A stretch of DNA of 64,000 bases, taken from NCBI GenBank assembly GCA_037013495.1, contig CM072812.1, positions 79,095,840 through 79,159,839 of the forward strand, in the 5' to 3' direction. The translations under genes were made by a program, and so were the position numbers. The notes beneath the pieces are model-generated. The model ran no database searches and was not told where the DNA came from. It saw nothing but the letters and a program-made list of their open reading frames with translations. Every line of letters starts with the position of its first letter. The stretch's first letter is position 1. This document shows, piece after piece, positions 12,117-23,295 of this stretch. Source of the DNA: Hippophae tibetana. Its lineage: Eukaryota; Streptophyta; Magnoliopsida; Rosales; Elaeagnaceae.

Positions 12117-12147
12117 GAGAGAGAGAGAGAAAGAGAGAGAGTACCCT
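12117..12147. repeat. GA-rich microsatellite inside the hAT element
   Basis: A short impure (GA)n run. On the transposase strand it is a CT run upstream of the coding part, a common feature of plant 5' UTRs. No function can be shown. Confidence 0.6.
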
Positions 12148-13294
12148 GCTCCCCATGGTTTGACAGATTAAAGACTGAGGAGAAGAAATATGCTACTAGC
12201 CATTCAATTACAGATCAAGTAGAACTAAGGATCCCAAAATTTGAAAGATAAAAACATTATGAATTCATCAATATGAATACACATTAATCTAAAATTCATG
12301 ATCTTATAATTCAAGTATTTTGAAACTAGATAAGACCTAAACTAAACTATTATAACTAAAAACATTTAATGGTAAAAATCAATTTATTCGATTACATTAA
12401 TAAATCATGTTAATAAATTATATATAAAAAGTTTTATTAACAAATCATGTTAATAAAAAAACACATTTTATTGTAAAAAACAATGTATTCTGTGAATATA
12501 CTAAGACAAATTATTTAAACACTTTTTGAATGTAGGAGAATAGTCATATAAATAAATAAATATATATTGGATACAAATGCCCTTAAACCTGTGACTTTTT
12601 TTGGGAAAGAGAAATTTATTATCTAAACGAGTCCATAGTGGTTGTTGTTCACTCAAAACTAGCCCTGAGAACACTCTCCAAACCATCAATGAGACATGAA
12701 TTTGAGCTGTAAATTTAATTAACTTTCTAGATCAAACAAATATTGATAACAATTTAATAGGAATTGGAATCGGATCCAACAGGCGAAAAATAACTCTACC
12801 TTCTAACAGAAGATCATGGTGGGTATAAGAAAGGTGGAATGCATCTTGATGATTATAATTAGCTTAAAATTAAAAATGAGCTATGTAGATGAACAAATTG
12901 ATGACATAGATTTTTTATTCTCGGGGGTAGAAAATGATGCCTTTGTTACCTGATTACCTCTATTCTTACTAGACATGTACCTCTTGAAATTCATATTGAT
13001 TAAACATTAATAAAATGAATTATATATATATTTAATCTATAAAAAGAACTTAATCAATATAATTAAGCTTTAAAAGAGGTAATTAGTTTCCACCATTTAA
13101 AAAAAACTGAACTCTGTGAGAAAAAATTGTTCAGACTTCAGAGTTCAGACTAACAAAAAAATGACATACCATTCAGATTTCAAAGTTCAGACTTGTCATT
13201 CAGTTTATTCAGGAAAAACACTACTACCAGTAGTAGTAGACCACATACCTATTTCGTGATTTTTTTCCATTGTTGTCATGACACGATGCGACGC

Positions 13295-13470
13295 GAGGAG
13301 AGGTGGTTAGTTGTTGGTGGAAGCGACGCGAGAAGAGGTGGCTAGTTGCTGGTGGAAGCAACGCGTGGAACAATGGCTAGCTGCTGATGGAAGCAACGCG
13401 AGGAACGGTGGCTAGCTACTGGTGGAAGCAACACGAGGAACAATGGCTAGCTGTTGGTGCCTGGTGGAAG
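13295..13470. repeat. Minisatellite of about 35 bp units in the hAT element
   Basis: Four to five imperfect tandem copies of a GC-richer unit containing GGTGGAAGCAACGCGAGGAA and TGGCTAGCTGCTG. Base composition differs strongly from the AT-rich surroundings. It lies about 350 bp inside the right end, upstream of the transposase on its strand. Confidence 0.7.
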
Positions 13471-13635
13471 CGACAACGCCAAACCCAGAGCCTAGATGGC
13501 GAAAGCAGAGCGTAGAGGAAAAGTTTAATTGTGATTTCTAAGGTTAGGGTTAACGGCTTAATGCCTTAACTCGAAAACAAAAAATATATATATACCCCGG
13601 TTTATAATATTTTATATAAAAAATTATTTATTTAA

Positions 13636-13820
13636 TAAAACCGGTTCATTCCGGTCTGAACGACTTATAAAATTTTATAACCGGACCAGACCGTTTTAAA
13701 ATCGGTTTTACTTAATTCGGACCAGACTGGACCGTTTTATTTACAAAACTGCTCGATTTGGTTTGGTCCAGTCCGGTTTTTCGGTTTAAACCGATTTAGT
13801 TCGGTTTTTGGACAGCCCTA
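13636..13820. repeat. Right terminal and subterminal repeats of the hAT element
   Basis: Many CCGGTC/GACCGG and AACCGG/CCGGTT motifs in both orientations lead to the end ...TTTTTGGACAGCCCTA, the inverted partner of the left end. Confidence 0.7.
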
Positions 13821-13828
13821 GTTATGAG
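13821..13828. repeat. Right 8-bp target site duplication of the hAT element
   Basis: GTTATGAG, matching GTTATGAC at 8691-8698 except the last base. Confidence 0.75.
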
Positions 13829-14405
13829 CATTAAATTTAAAAATACATTGTATTTTGTCAAATTTAGTTTTTACGAATTAAGATATCTTATTTATTTTAA
13901 ATTAACTTAAATATTTCTAGTAAAATTAAGACAATGAGAAAAATTAAACATGCATGATTATCTATAGTATCAAACTTTAATATAAAAAAATGATGAGATA
14001 TATATTATATTTAAAGTGATACGCATTATGTTTCTAATCTAAATTAGATGAGAACTTTAAATTATAAACCAATCTTAGTCCAGTTAATATTGAATTTCAA
14101 CTCTTCTCCTTTTGTTAATATACTTAAATGTGGTATTCTACATTTTACATACATTTAAATGCATTATAACTTAAATAGTTAAAACTACTTTTGATTAAAA
14201 AATATTATACATAAAACGCCAAGAAAAAGGAAGGTACTTGTTTTTTCGATCAATCTGTAATTACTAAAATTGTTCCAATAGATCCAATATATACTTCAAT
14301 ACAAAATTGAAAATATTAAAACAATAATACAAAGGAGAACAATTAATCAAAGATGATTAAAAAGAGATCATTGTGACTAGTTAATTCTAATTAGCAACTA
14401 ATTCA
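13829..14405. other. AT-rich intergenic stretch
   Basis: No gene is seen. About 14085-14145 resembles 8098-8160 (shared ATTTCAACNCTTCTC and TTTTGTTA segments), so fragments of one old repeat lie on both sides of the hAT element. Confidence 0.4.
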
Positions 14406-15106
14406 CTAACCAAAGTAGGAAAAAAAAATCTCTTCAAATAGCTTTTCGCTATCAAAATAGTTCGATAAATATCTGTCTCTCGTGTCGAAAAAATTGTTTC
14501 GTGTTTTCCAAATTTTCCACAATCCAAGAACCACCATAACTAAAACATCATCAGACCCAAATAAGGTATCATAAACCAATTTTTGAGCAACAAATAGTGG
14601 GCACAAAGCTCCCATCACTTGAGGTCATCGTACATTTGAAAAGTATATATACCAGAATTTCTTCAGCTTCAATCACATAATGCACACCCGGCCTCATTGT
14701 CAACTCTGCGGCATCTTCTTCAAACTACATATTTGGTAGCATTCGCTTTATGTATGCACCACTGGATTAAATGATTTATCTTAGGTGGGACTTTCAGCTT
14801 CCATATTTTCTTCCATAGTTTCTTATCTATGTATGTATAATTAGACTCCCCATCAATGTAATCACCCATACTATCCACATGAAATTACCCAAAGAAAACT
14901 CATATCTAGACTTCACAATGTAGAACTTATGGGTTGAAATGCCAAATTAAATTACCACAACCATGAATAGGATCAATCTTTATTAATAGAATGAGACTTG
15001 CCTCATTAGGATGGAAGAGTTGATTAATAAGGTTCGTATTAATTCCATAAAATTGTACAATAAATCATTAAGTCACTCCTGATACTTTCAACTTGCCAAA
15101 AAAAAC
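14406..15106 (-). mobile_element. LINE relic, C-terminal part (zf-RVT region), interrupted
   Basis: On the minus strand, broken frames give the zinc-knuckle-like region after plant LINE reverse transcriptases: a W-K-K-I-W-K-L-K-V-P-P-K segment, a C-x-L-C pair, and further on L-W-K-I-W-K-T-R-N-N within the open stretch 14406-14618. The stretch 14930-15100 matches 32260-32440 nearly base for base in places, showing a family of such relics. The relic resumes beyond the copia insertion, at 20436. Confidence 0.6.
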
Positions 15107-15111
15107 GTTAA
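15107..15111. repeat. Left target duplication of copia element at 15112
   Basis: GTTAA before the LTR; the partner ATTAA is at 20431-20435 (4 of 5 identical). Confidence 0.5.
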
Positions 15112-15292
15112 TGTGAGTTATTAACCGTATATTAATTATATGCAATTAATTGATGGAATAATCTTACGTGTATCAAATAATCTTATGTGTAGAGTTTTTC
15201 TTTTTTCTAAAAGTAGATTCCTAGATCCTGTATATATATGTACATTATCATTAATTGTAATTTAAGCAAATAATTCTATTTCATTATATTCA
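15112..15292 (+). repeat. 5' LTR (181 bp) of the copia element
   Basis: Pairs with 20250-20430, has the same length and TG...CA ends. A TATATATAT stretch near 15228 may be its TATA box. Confidence 0.85.
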
Positions 15293-15294
15293 AT

Positions 15295-15303
15295 TTGGTA
15301 TCA
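15295..15303 (+). promoter_or_regulatory. Primer binding site of the copia element
   Basis: TGGTATCAG, the start of the initiator-Met tRNA complement used by copia elements. The match stops after nine bases (TAGG follows where AGC is usual). Confidence 0.6.
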
Positions 15304-15880
15304 GTAGGAAAAATAATAATTATAAATATATATATATATATTACCCGTCTCACGGCTCAGTTTATTCAGCTATCAGTCTCCGAGCACCAGCGCCGCTAGT
15401 CCTTCAATCTTTGCACAACACCGCTAGTCTTCCAATCTTCATGCAACGCCATCAGTAGTAGCGCCGCCGTCAGTCCCTTCATGCAGTGCCGTCAATCTCC
15501 TTGCGTTGTCCAGTTTGCGCTGTCGCCTACATCTGTTACAGATCCGTCCATCCAGTTGCTCTTTGCTTGTTGTCCAGTCCGCGTCGTGAGTAGTCCAGTC
15601 CACACCATCCAATGCCTCCCACACCAGCCTTTTGCACCAATTCTGACTCCCACACAACCATCCGCACCAACTCTACCTCTCACACCTGCCATCATGTACT
15701 AGCCGTTTGCACCAGTCTGCGCCATCCAGTGCCCACTCAACAAATGTTAGTCCAATCAGTAGTTCAGTCAACAAATTTTAGTCCAATCAAAAAAAGAAAA
15801 AAAACTTTTTATTCCGCTGCACAGTATTATTATCTATTTCAATGGAAGATTAAAGACAACATCAGGTTTCTAAAACTAAT
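15303..15880 (+). other. Leader of the copia element with GC-rich block
   Basis: Untranslated leader. 15350-15740 is much richer in C than its surroundings, with repeated CCAGTC, GCACCA and CGCCA motifs. Short open frames in it on both strands look like composition effects and are not annotated. Confidence 0.45.
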
Positions 15881-16780
15881 GAAGTTCCAAAATTTGAAGT
15901 CTTTGTTAAGAGTTCAGAAAGTGGTTCTTTCAGAGGTACTAAACTCAATGGTACCAATTTTTGAACATGGAAAAGAGTAATGTTTGTTTATCTTGGTGGG
16001 ATGCACAAGATGAGACATGTAACTGGATCAATCAAGGCTCCTAGTTAAGATGATATAGAAGCCTATACTAAGTGGGAAAATGATGATGGTTTTGTAATAT
16101 CAATTCTATTTAGAGCCATAACTGATAATGTATTATAGATGATAGAGGAATGTGAAACCACTGAGGCCATATGGAATACCTTAGGTTATCTTTATAGAAA
16201 TGAGTCTGACTTTATTCAAGTTCATGAATTGATGTGCAAAGCTGTTGGTATGCAGCAAAATGGGCAACCAATATCTATGTTTTTTACCAAGTTGAAGAAT
16301 GTATGGGCTGAAATTGATTAAAAATGTTTGTGCAAAATTAAAAATCAAGAAGACCTTTTATGCTACCAGAAAGAGAAGGAGCTTGAGTGAGTACATGTAT
16401 TTTTGAGAGGACTTGATACAAAACATAATAGTGCTAAGGGCGAATTACTTCGAATATCAGACCCTCTGAGCTTAACTACAACCTTTACATACATCTGTAA
16501 AGATGAATCTCAGTAGGAAAGTCTTCATCAGGCATAAGTTGAGGTATCAATCCTATCCATTCAAGTCAAATCAAAAGCACCTTTCCTCCAGCAGCAAAAT
16601 TCAAATCCACTTCATTAGTAAGGACCTCCACTAGGCTTTGCCAATTACCCTCGTCCCCAATGCTCTTATTACAATGAAGCGGGGCATCTTCATGAGACTT
16701 GTTGAAAATTGAATCCATAACTGAACCCACACCTGAAATCAAAACGACAAAATTATCGTCCTAGAGCAAAAGCAATTGTA
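15880..16780 (+). pseudogene. gag: copia gag, broken
   Basis: Followed through stops: a F-x-G-T-K-L-N-G-T-N-F segment, then W-K-R then V, then the open stretch 16139-16321 (A-I-W-N-T-L, Q-N-G-Q-P-I-S-M-F-F), then F-L-R-G-L-D. The zinc knuckle near 16654 reads C-S-Y-Y with a later H and C, so its second Cys is lost. It belongs to the UBN2/retrotransposon gag family. Confidence 0.7.
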
Positions 16781-17500
16781 GTGCAAATTGTCCAAGAACC
16801 AGACTACTATGGAGTAACTGGACAAGATCATCATATGGAATATAGAGGTATCCCTACAATTTCAATAACTGGTTGTGGTAAGATTGGTATGACCTTAAAC
16901 ATTTCTCACTCTGTTAGGTCTAATACTTGGATTATTGATTCTGGTGCATCTGATCATATGACTTATGATAAACCTTATTTTAATGAGTTATCTTCCCTAC
17001 CAGTGTCTTATGTTACGAATGCTAACAGTGAGGCCTTTCCTGTCTTAGGAAAGGGGTCAGTTCATATTACTCTAGCTTTACAACTCCATAATGTTTTATA
17101 TGTACCTAACTTATCTCATCACTTAATATTTGTCCCACAGTTGAATATTGAGTCTAAATGTTCTATAACCTTTTATCCTATGTATGTGATTTTTTAGGAT
17201 CTTCTTACCAGGGAAATAATTGGTCGAGGGTATCTGAAGGGCTGATTGTTCCGTTTGGATAAGAACTACACAGGGGAGAAACTAGGAGCACAAGCACGCA
17301 CTGCATTGACTTCTAGTTCTGATAAGCTAAGTGAAATTTGGTTGTGGCATTGTCGCTTAGGGCATCCGTCTTTTAGTCTTATGAAAAAATCCATGCCCAA
17401 TTTATTTATTGGTGTTAGTGAGTCTATTTTACATTGTGAGACATGTTTTTGGCCAAGATCCATCGTATTACTTATTCTCCTAGTATTTCTAATAAACATA
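16781..17500 (+). pseudogene. copia protease and GAG-pre-integrase region
   Basis: The protease active site D-S-G-A is intact, in the W-I-I-D-S-G-A-S-D-H context at about 16929-16958. It continues through N-V-L-Y-V-P-N-L-S-H-H. A frame change at about 17197 leads to the pre-integrase box with W-L-W-H-C-R-L-G-H-P at about 17341-17370, part of the integrase zinc-binding region. Two separate open stretches cover it, and neither is a gene by itself. Confidence 0.75.
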
Positions 17501-18200
17501 CCATTCCTTTTGAATTAATTCATTCTGATGTTTAGGGACCATCTAAAGAGCCCACTGTATCGGGTATACGATATTTTGTTTCGTTTATCGATGATTGTAC
17601 AAGGTTGTCATGGATTGCTCTTCTTAGAACAAAAAATAAAGTTTTTTCAGTTTTTCAAACCTTTCATACCCTTGTCCAAACACAATACAATAGCATCATT
17701 CGGATCCCCCGTTCTGACAATAAGGGAGAATATGTTAATCATGTTTTTCAAGACTATTTCAAAACACATGGGATTATTCACCAAACTACTTTCCCACAAA
17801 CACCAGAACAAAATGGGGTGTCTGAAAGAAAAAAAATCATCATTTACTTGATATGGCTCATGCACTCCTATTTAGTGCCTATATGCTAAAATATCTTTGG
17901 GGTGATGCTATACAAACTTCAGTCCATCTCATTAATCGTCTCCCATCTAGTGTCCTTAACAGAAAAATCCCATTTCAGATTCTGGCATCTTATGTCTTAT
18001 TGTCATCCTTCCATAATCTTCCTACTAGTGTATTTGGTTGTGTTGCTTTTGATCATATTCCTAAAAATCAGAGGTCTAAATTAGATGCCCGAGCAATTAA
18101 ATGTGTGTTTGTTGGTTATGGAGGTTATCATAAAAAGTACAAGTGCTTCCATCCACCAACCATCAAGTATTATGTCACTATGGATGTTACTTTTTTTTAG
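17500..18200 (+). pseudogene. copia integrase core, frameshifted
   Basis: The rve fold can be traced over two frames: the first catalytic region near H-S-D-V, I-D-D-C-T-R and then W-I-A-L-L, R-S-D-N-K-G-E-Y around 17713, and T-P-E-Q-N-G-V-S-E-R near 17800. The continuation at 17853-18200 includes L-I-N-R-L-P-S and the V-F-G-C segment, ending Y-V-T-M-D-V-T-F-F. The residues D, D and E of the triad are readable, but frameshifts split them. Confidence 0.75.
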
Positions 18201-18542
18201 GACATGAGTTATTTTTCCTCACCTGATACTGCTCGTTAGGGGGACAATACATATTTCAAAGAACTGTATCATGGTGAATGGGAGGAATTAGAAGAATCAC
18301 CAACTGATGTTTCGATGGGTCCAGGTATGATTCCTAATCCATTGAATCCAGTCATCGAAGAAGCAGATGCTCCAAGTATCTAAGCACCAAATTGGCTCAC
18401 AGTAAATGAAAATGAAGACACAATTGTTCCCTCAGGCATCACTCCTACCCCTGACCAACAACTCCTTGGTACTGAAGGTCACTCATCTGAGGTATGTACA
18501 CCCACTAATACTAATAACATTGAGTTTAATGTTGGACAGTAT

Positions 18543-19214
18543 GTGTTACTAAATAGATCTACTCGAGGTCAACCAGCCAAAAGGTATGAACCAAATATTC
18601 ATGCACAATCAAACTACCCAGTAGCCAACTACATGTCCACTAAAAGATTATCTAAGTCATATAAATCATTTGTGAATCAAATATCTATTGTATCAGTACC
18701 TAACAAAGTGCAAGATATGTTGGGAGATCTAATGTGCAGAAAGGCAATGGCTGAAGAGATGGAGGCATTACAGAAGAACGATACTTGGCAACTTGTGCCT
18801 CCACCACAAGGAAAAGAGGCAGTTGGTTTTCAATGGGTGTTTACTGTAAAGCATAATGGTGATGGATCTATAAATCGGTATAAAGCTCGTCTTGTAACAA
18901 AAGGGTTCACTCAGACGTATGGTGTAGACTACGATGAGACTTTTGCTCATTTTGCCAAAATGAATACTATTCAAGTTCTACTCTCGCTTTCCACTAACTT
19001 AAATTGGCCACTTCGGAAGTTTGATGTCAAGAATGTGTTTCTTCATGAAGAATTAGCCGAGGAGGTGTACATGAGTCTTCCACCTGGGTATGTAGCTGAT
19101 TCTCCTAGTAATTTGGTATGCAAATTGAGGAAGTCTTTGTATGGTCTCAAGCAATCCCTTGGAACATGGTTTGGAAGGTTTTCACAGTTCATGCAGAAGG
19201 TTGGTTACAGATAG
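18543..19214 (+). pseudogene. copia reverse transcriptase, N-terminal and palm part
   Basis: A 223-residue open stretch: A-M-A-E-E-M-E-A-L-Q-K-N-D-T-W start, N-R-Y-K-A-R-L-V, D-Y-D-E-T-F, L-R-K-F-D-V-K-N-V-F-L and L-Y-G-L-K-Q. It ends at a stop (TAG at 19212). The next 230 bp continue RT in the same frame, but the catalytic box at about 19280 reads Y-V-G-G instead of Y-V-D-D. Both catalytic Asp are lost. Confidence 0.8.
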
Positions 19215-19453
19215 AGTAATGCAGACCACACTCTGTTTCTCAAACATCAACGAGGGAAGGCAACAACCCTAATCATTTATGTTGGTGGTATGTTAATTAC
19301 TGGTGATGATACTGTTGAGATAGATAAATTACAAAGACAACTAGCCCCTGAATTCCAGATGAAGGACTTAGATGAACTAAAGTACTTCTTAGGAATTGAT
19401 GTATCCAGGAAAGAGAAGGAATATATCTATGTCAAAGGAAGTACATTCTTGAT

Positions 19454-20236
19454 ATGCTAATAAAAACATGTATGTTGGATTGCAAACCTATTGACACTCC
19501 TATTGAGAAAAACCATTGTTTAGTAGAGTATCCAGATCAAGTATCAACTAATCGAGCTCGCTATCATAGATTGCTTAGACGTTTAATTTACTTGGCTCAT
19601 ACTAGACCAGATGTTGCATATACAGTAAGTGTGGTGAGTCAGTTCATGCATAATCCGAGTGAGAACCACATGAATGTTGTTTTGAGAATTTTAAGGTATT
19701 TGAAGTTGGCTCCAGGAAGAGGAGTAATGTTCTCTAAACACAACAATCCTCTTGAAGTTTGTGGCTTCATAGATGCAGATTGGGCAAGAAGTATTACAGA
19801 TAGAAAGTCAACATCAGGTTATTTCACCTCTGTGGGAGATAATTTGATTACATGGAAAAGTAAGAAGTAGAAAATGGTGGTGCGATCTAGTGTTGAGGCT
19901 GAGTATAGAGGTATAAATCATGGGGTTTGTGAATTGCTGTGTATAAGAACTTTGTTATTTGATTTGGGTTTCGAACTCAAAAATACTATGCAGTTGTATT
20001 GCGACAGTCAGTCAGCCATTGATATATCACAAAATCTAGTACAACATGATCGCACTAAGCATGTAGAGGTTGATCATCACTTTATAAAAGATAAGTTATA
20101 TGCCAAACTTATTAACTTTCCTTTTGTTCCCACTGAAAAGAAACTTGCAGATATGCTTACCAAAGGAGTTTTCAAGAAGGAATTATATGACTCACTAAGC
20201 AAGTTGGACATAATTGATATCTATGCGCCAACTTAA
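19454..20236 (+). pseudogene. copia RT C-terminus and RNase H
   Basis: Two open stretches (19454-19870 and 19874-20236) in the same frame are separated only by a TAG at 19868. They contain T-R-P-D-V-A-Y, L-R-Y-L-K, D-A-D-W-A, D-R-K-S-T-S-G-Y, S-V-E-A-E-Y, L-Y-C-D-S-Q-S-A-I and K-H-V-E-V-D-H-H, then L-A-D-M-L-T-K-G. The RNase H acidic residues appear intact. The reading frame ends 14 bp before the 3' LTR at 20250. Confidence 0.8.
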
Positions 20237-20249
20237 GGGGGAGTATTAA

Positions 20250-20430
20250 TGTGAGTTATTAGTTGTATATTAGTTGTATGCAACTAATTGATGGAATAAT
20301 CTTAAGTGTATGGAATAATCTTAGGTGTAGAGTTTTTTCTTTTCCTAAAAGTAAATTCTTAACTCCTGTATATATATGTGCATTATCATTTATTGTAATT
20401 TAAGAAAATAATTCTATTTCATTATATTCA
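20250..20430 (+). repeat. 3' LTR (181 bp) of the copia element
   Basis: Direct repeat of 15112-15292. The purine tract AAGGGGGAGT ends six bases upstream. Confidence 0.85.
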
Positions 20431-20435
20431 ATTAA

Positions 20436-21350
20436 AAAGAGCATAGAAGCATTAGAACTTGGTAACCTAAGAGTCCAACCATGAGTTCACTTGAGAATCT
20501 ACATTAATTTTTCATCTTAATCTAACCTCTATTAGCTTCTTTGCCTGAATAAACCCTCTCCACGGTAAACATGGCGAAAATCACAACCTTGCATCAAAAA
20601 AGGAACCATTACAAAAAGTATAGACACTTGAAAATTTGACCTATTAAGCTACTTGAAATCAAAATAATTGTCAAATATTGCTTAGCTACCAAGTCAACTT
20701 CGTGTGAGTCTTTACTATGAAAGCCAATGGATTTTAAGTTGATCAATGGATGAATCCCATCTAAATTGCTGTATGTTTTTCTAAATCTCTTCACAAAGGC
20801 CAAGAGGTAACATGAAACGTTGCATGACGTAGTTAAAAACTGCACTAGCAACTATTTTGAGTGAGACCTCTTTACGTACAAAAGAAAATCATTTCTAGCT
20901 CAACTTGAGATCTTTTCACTCACCCTTTCAACATTGTAATTGAATTATTATTATTTTTGCCCAATCAATAAGAACAAGTATGTCAAGATACTTGAAGAAT
21001 CCAAAAGTCGAACTAATGTCTAGGAAATTTTTTAGAGCTGTCCGATTTCCCCATCCGTATTAGCATTGAAGAATATTGATGATTTCTAATAATTTACCAC
21101 CTATCTAGAAGCTTTTTCATACATAGCAAAAAACATGTTTAATCCTTGAAACCTCTTGCAACATGCCTTCGCAAAAAATTAATGAATTATCATGAAAAAA
21201 TAAATGTGAGATATGGGACACCTTAAATAAATCTTGAGCACATGAACAAGTGATCGCTCCTCCACTTGTAATAGGCAAGGTAACCTTAAGGATAAGTGAT
21301 TGACACAATGAAGACCTTCAATATAGAAGAAAGCAATATAGGTAAGGTAC
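20436..21350 (-). mobile_element. LINE relic, RT C-terminal part (continuation of 14406-15106)
   Basis: Minus strand. Pieces correspond to the region after the LINE RT active site: L-L-A-F-V-K-R-F then I-H-P-L-I-N-L-K-S-I and the S-H-E-V-D-L-V-A-K-Q-Y segment. The plus-strand sequence 20450-20560 and 20600-21350 matches the other LINE relic at 32445-32558 and 46429-47290 with many substitutions, confirming one family. No complete ORF remains. Confidence 0.6.
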
Positions 21351-21494
21351 CCTTAATTGGGAAATGATGGATAATTTTTTGTTAATATTAAAATATATAA
21401 ATTGTATATAAAAATATTATTTTTATAATTATAAATTTTAAGGATAATAATTTCATTATTTGTTTTAAAATTATTTATTTTTAAGAAAATTTAA

Positions 21495-22027
21495 GGGGGG
21501 GTATTTAACATATCTTAATAGTTTATTAGTAAATAGATCAAGATTTGCATCAAACTGTGAACCACCACAGTTGTGTATAAGATGGACCCGATTTGTCCAA
21601 GTATTTTTCTCTCTTTTCCGTGTCTTCTACGTTCTAACTAAAATAACAATGATCATCGTTGTGTTTTGCTTTATGCATGAAGATTAATTCTCTTCAGACT
21701 TGCTCTCCTTTGTTTGTTAATATTAGTGACATTCTATCGTTTGTTCTTTATGGGTTGATTACTAATTTTGTATAAGAGTAATTTGGTGTATTTGAGATTT
21801 GGTATTTTGAGTGGCTTATTTGAAAATTGGTCTTTATATTTTTTATTTAGATTTTGATAGTGGATTTTGAACATTGTTATTTAGATTTTTTATATTTTTC
21901 AAATCACTTAAATTTTTATATATTATTTATTTTTCTCGATGTTTATTATTTTGTTATTATCTATTATTATTTATATGTGCAATCAAATTATATTCAAACA
22001 TTTTTCAGTTAGTGTTAATTTATAACA
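21495..22027 (+). repeat. 5' LTR of the old copia element
   Basis: The right end is set by the PBS TGGTATCAAAGC at 22031. The left edge is approximate, at a G-run (about 21494-21501). It matches the right LTR at 30827-31364. Confidence 0.6.
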
Positions 22028-22030
22028 AAT

Positions 22031-22042
22031 TGGTATCAAAGC
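22031..22042 (+). promoter_or_regulatory. Primer binding site of the old copia element
   Basis: TGGTATCAAAGC, the copia-type tRNA-Met complement with one change, four bases after the LTR end. Confidence 0.65.
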
Positions 22043-22173
22043 TTAGAATTATTCTCTTATTTTTTAGGATCGATCAAATTTGTTCTTTTGGATTTATTTT
22101 TGAGCTTATTATTTTCATATTTTCATATTTTTTGGATTGTACTTCTGTTTATTTAGTATTATGTTTTTTTATC

Positions 22174-23295
22174 ATGGCAGTAAAATATAAATTTGAGAAA
22201 TTTAATGGTAGAAATGATTTTACTCTTTGACGAATAAATATGAGGGTTATATTAGTTAAAGATTGCTCGTTAAGACACTTAAATGTAAAGATAAATTGTC
22301 AGAAAAAATTGATTGAAAAAGAAAAAAATGTATTGATGGAAAATGCTATCAGCTTAATTCATTTGTCTTTGTTTGATAAGGTACTATGCAATGTTGGTAA
22401 TGAAAAAAATCCTATTGGGTTATAGCTTAAATTGGAAAGTGTGTATATGACTAAGTCTTTGACATATTTGAAGTAGCACTTGTATACATTCAAAATGTCA
22501 AAAGGTATATTTTTGCATGATCACCTTGACGAATTTATTAAAATTATTTGTAATCTAAAAAATATTGGTGTCAAAATCTATACTAGGAATCAAGCTTTAG
22601 TTCTATTATGTTCTTAACCTTATTCGTTTAAAAACTTTGTTGGTATTTTGCTATATGGGTGAGACACTATTTATTTGGAGGATGTCAAAGCAACTTTGAA
22701 TTTCATAGATATGAAGAAAATGGTGTCTATTGGTAACAATGATAGTAGCAGTGGTCTATTTGTCAAAGGTAAAGTCAAATAGAAGCAATTATAGATCTAT
22801 ATCTATATCTAAAAAAAGAAAACATAAATGAAACTATTATCAACAGGATGTGCATTGGAAAGTAAATTGTTCAAAATTCAAAAGTAAAGGAAAATCTGCC
22901 ATAACATCTTCTAGTATTAACGATGTTACTGGTGTTACAAATAGTTTTGGTTCTAATAGTGAGAATGTTCTATCAGTATCTGTTGGTTCTCTTGGATATG
23001 TTTAGATTTTTGATTCAGGTTACACTTACCATATGTATCCGAGTAGGGTCCAGTTTGCTTTTTATCAGTCTATTGATGAACGTGTTATATTAATGGAGAA
23101 TATTGTATCTTGTAAAGTTATTGGTATTGGTACCCTGCGGATTAAGATGCATGATGGTATTGTTAAAAAGTTAAAATATGTTTGCCTTGTTCGATATTTG
23201 AAAAAGAACCTGAAATCTTTGGGTACTCTTGATTCACAAGGCTACATGTAAATATCTGAAGGTGGAGTTTTAAGAGTTAGTAAAAGCACTTGAAA
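22174..23295 (+). pseudogene. gag: copia gag and protease, broken
   Basis: gag starts M-A-V-K-Y-K-F-E-K-F-N-G-R-N-D-F, a typical copia start, and runs through several stops to about 22780. A protease follows at about 23000: D-S-G-Y-T-Y-H-M (Cys and Ser of the usual D-S-G-C-S-Y-H-M changed), then G-I-G-T-L-R-I-K-M-H-D-G, L-G-T-L-D-S and E-G-G-V-L-R-V-S-K. Homology ends abruptly at about 23295, where foreign sequence begins. Confidence 0.7.

Larger units (their letters stand above)
8699..13820 (-). mobile_element. hAT-superfamily DNA transposon, about 5.1 kb
   Basis: Terminal inverted repeats begin TAGGGGTGTCCA on the left and, read on the other strand, TAGGGCTGTCCA on the right. An 8-bp duplication (GTTATGAC / GTTATGAG) flanks them, as hAT elements make. 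Both ends carry dense subterminal copies of a GGTTTGGTCCGGTTT-like motif in both orientations, within about 130 bp (left) and 200 bp (right). A broken BED/hAT transposase lies on the minus strand at 9240-11142. The right-hand 2.5 kb is non-coding apart from a GA-rich run near 12117-12147 and a minisatellite at about 13295-13470. With a broken transposase the copy is non-autonomous. Confidence 0.85.
15112..20430 (+). mobile_element. Ty1/copia element with 181-bp LTRs, defective
   Basis: Short LTRs (15112-15292 and 20250-20430) start TGTGAGTTATTA and end ATATTCA. A PBS-like TGGTATCAG follows the left one at 15295, and a purine tract (AAGGGGGAGT) precedes the right one. The inside holds, in copia order, gag, protease, integrase, RT and RNase H, all plus strand, with several stops and frame changes. 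The element sits inside a LINE relic. LTRs differ at a modest number of sites, so it is neither new nor ancient. Confidence 0.88.

Noticed and set aside
12501..12689. 62-residue minus-strand frame in the hAT element as a captured host gene fragment
   Set aside because: No recognisable domain or splice structure; cannot be supported without a search.
15439..15980. Overlapping frames in the copia leader
   Set aside because: C-rich repetitive leader with no protein similarity; gag begins after it.
21874..22230. 118-residue plus frame at the copia 5' LTR/PBS
   Set aside because: Runs through the LTR end and PBS into gag; hydrophobic by T-rich composition.
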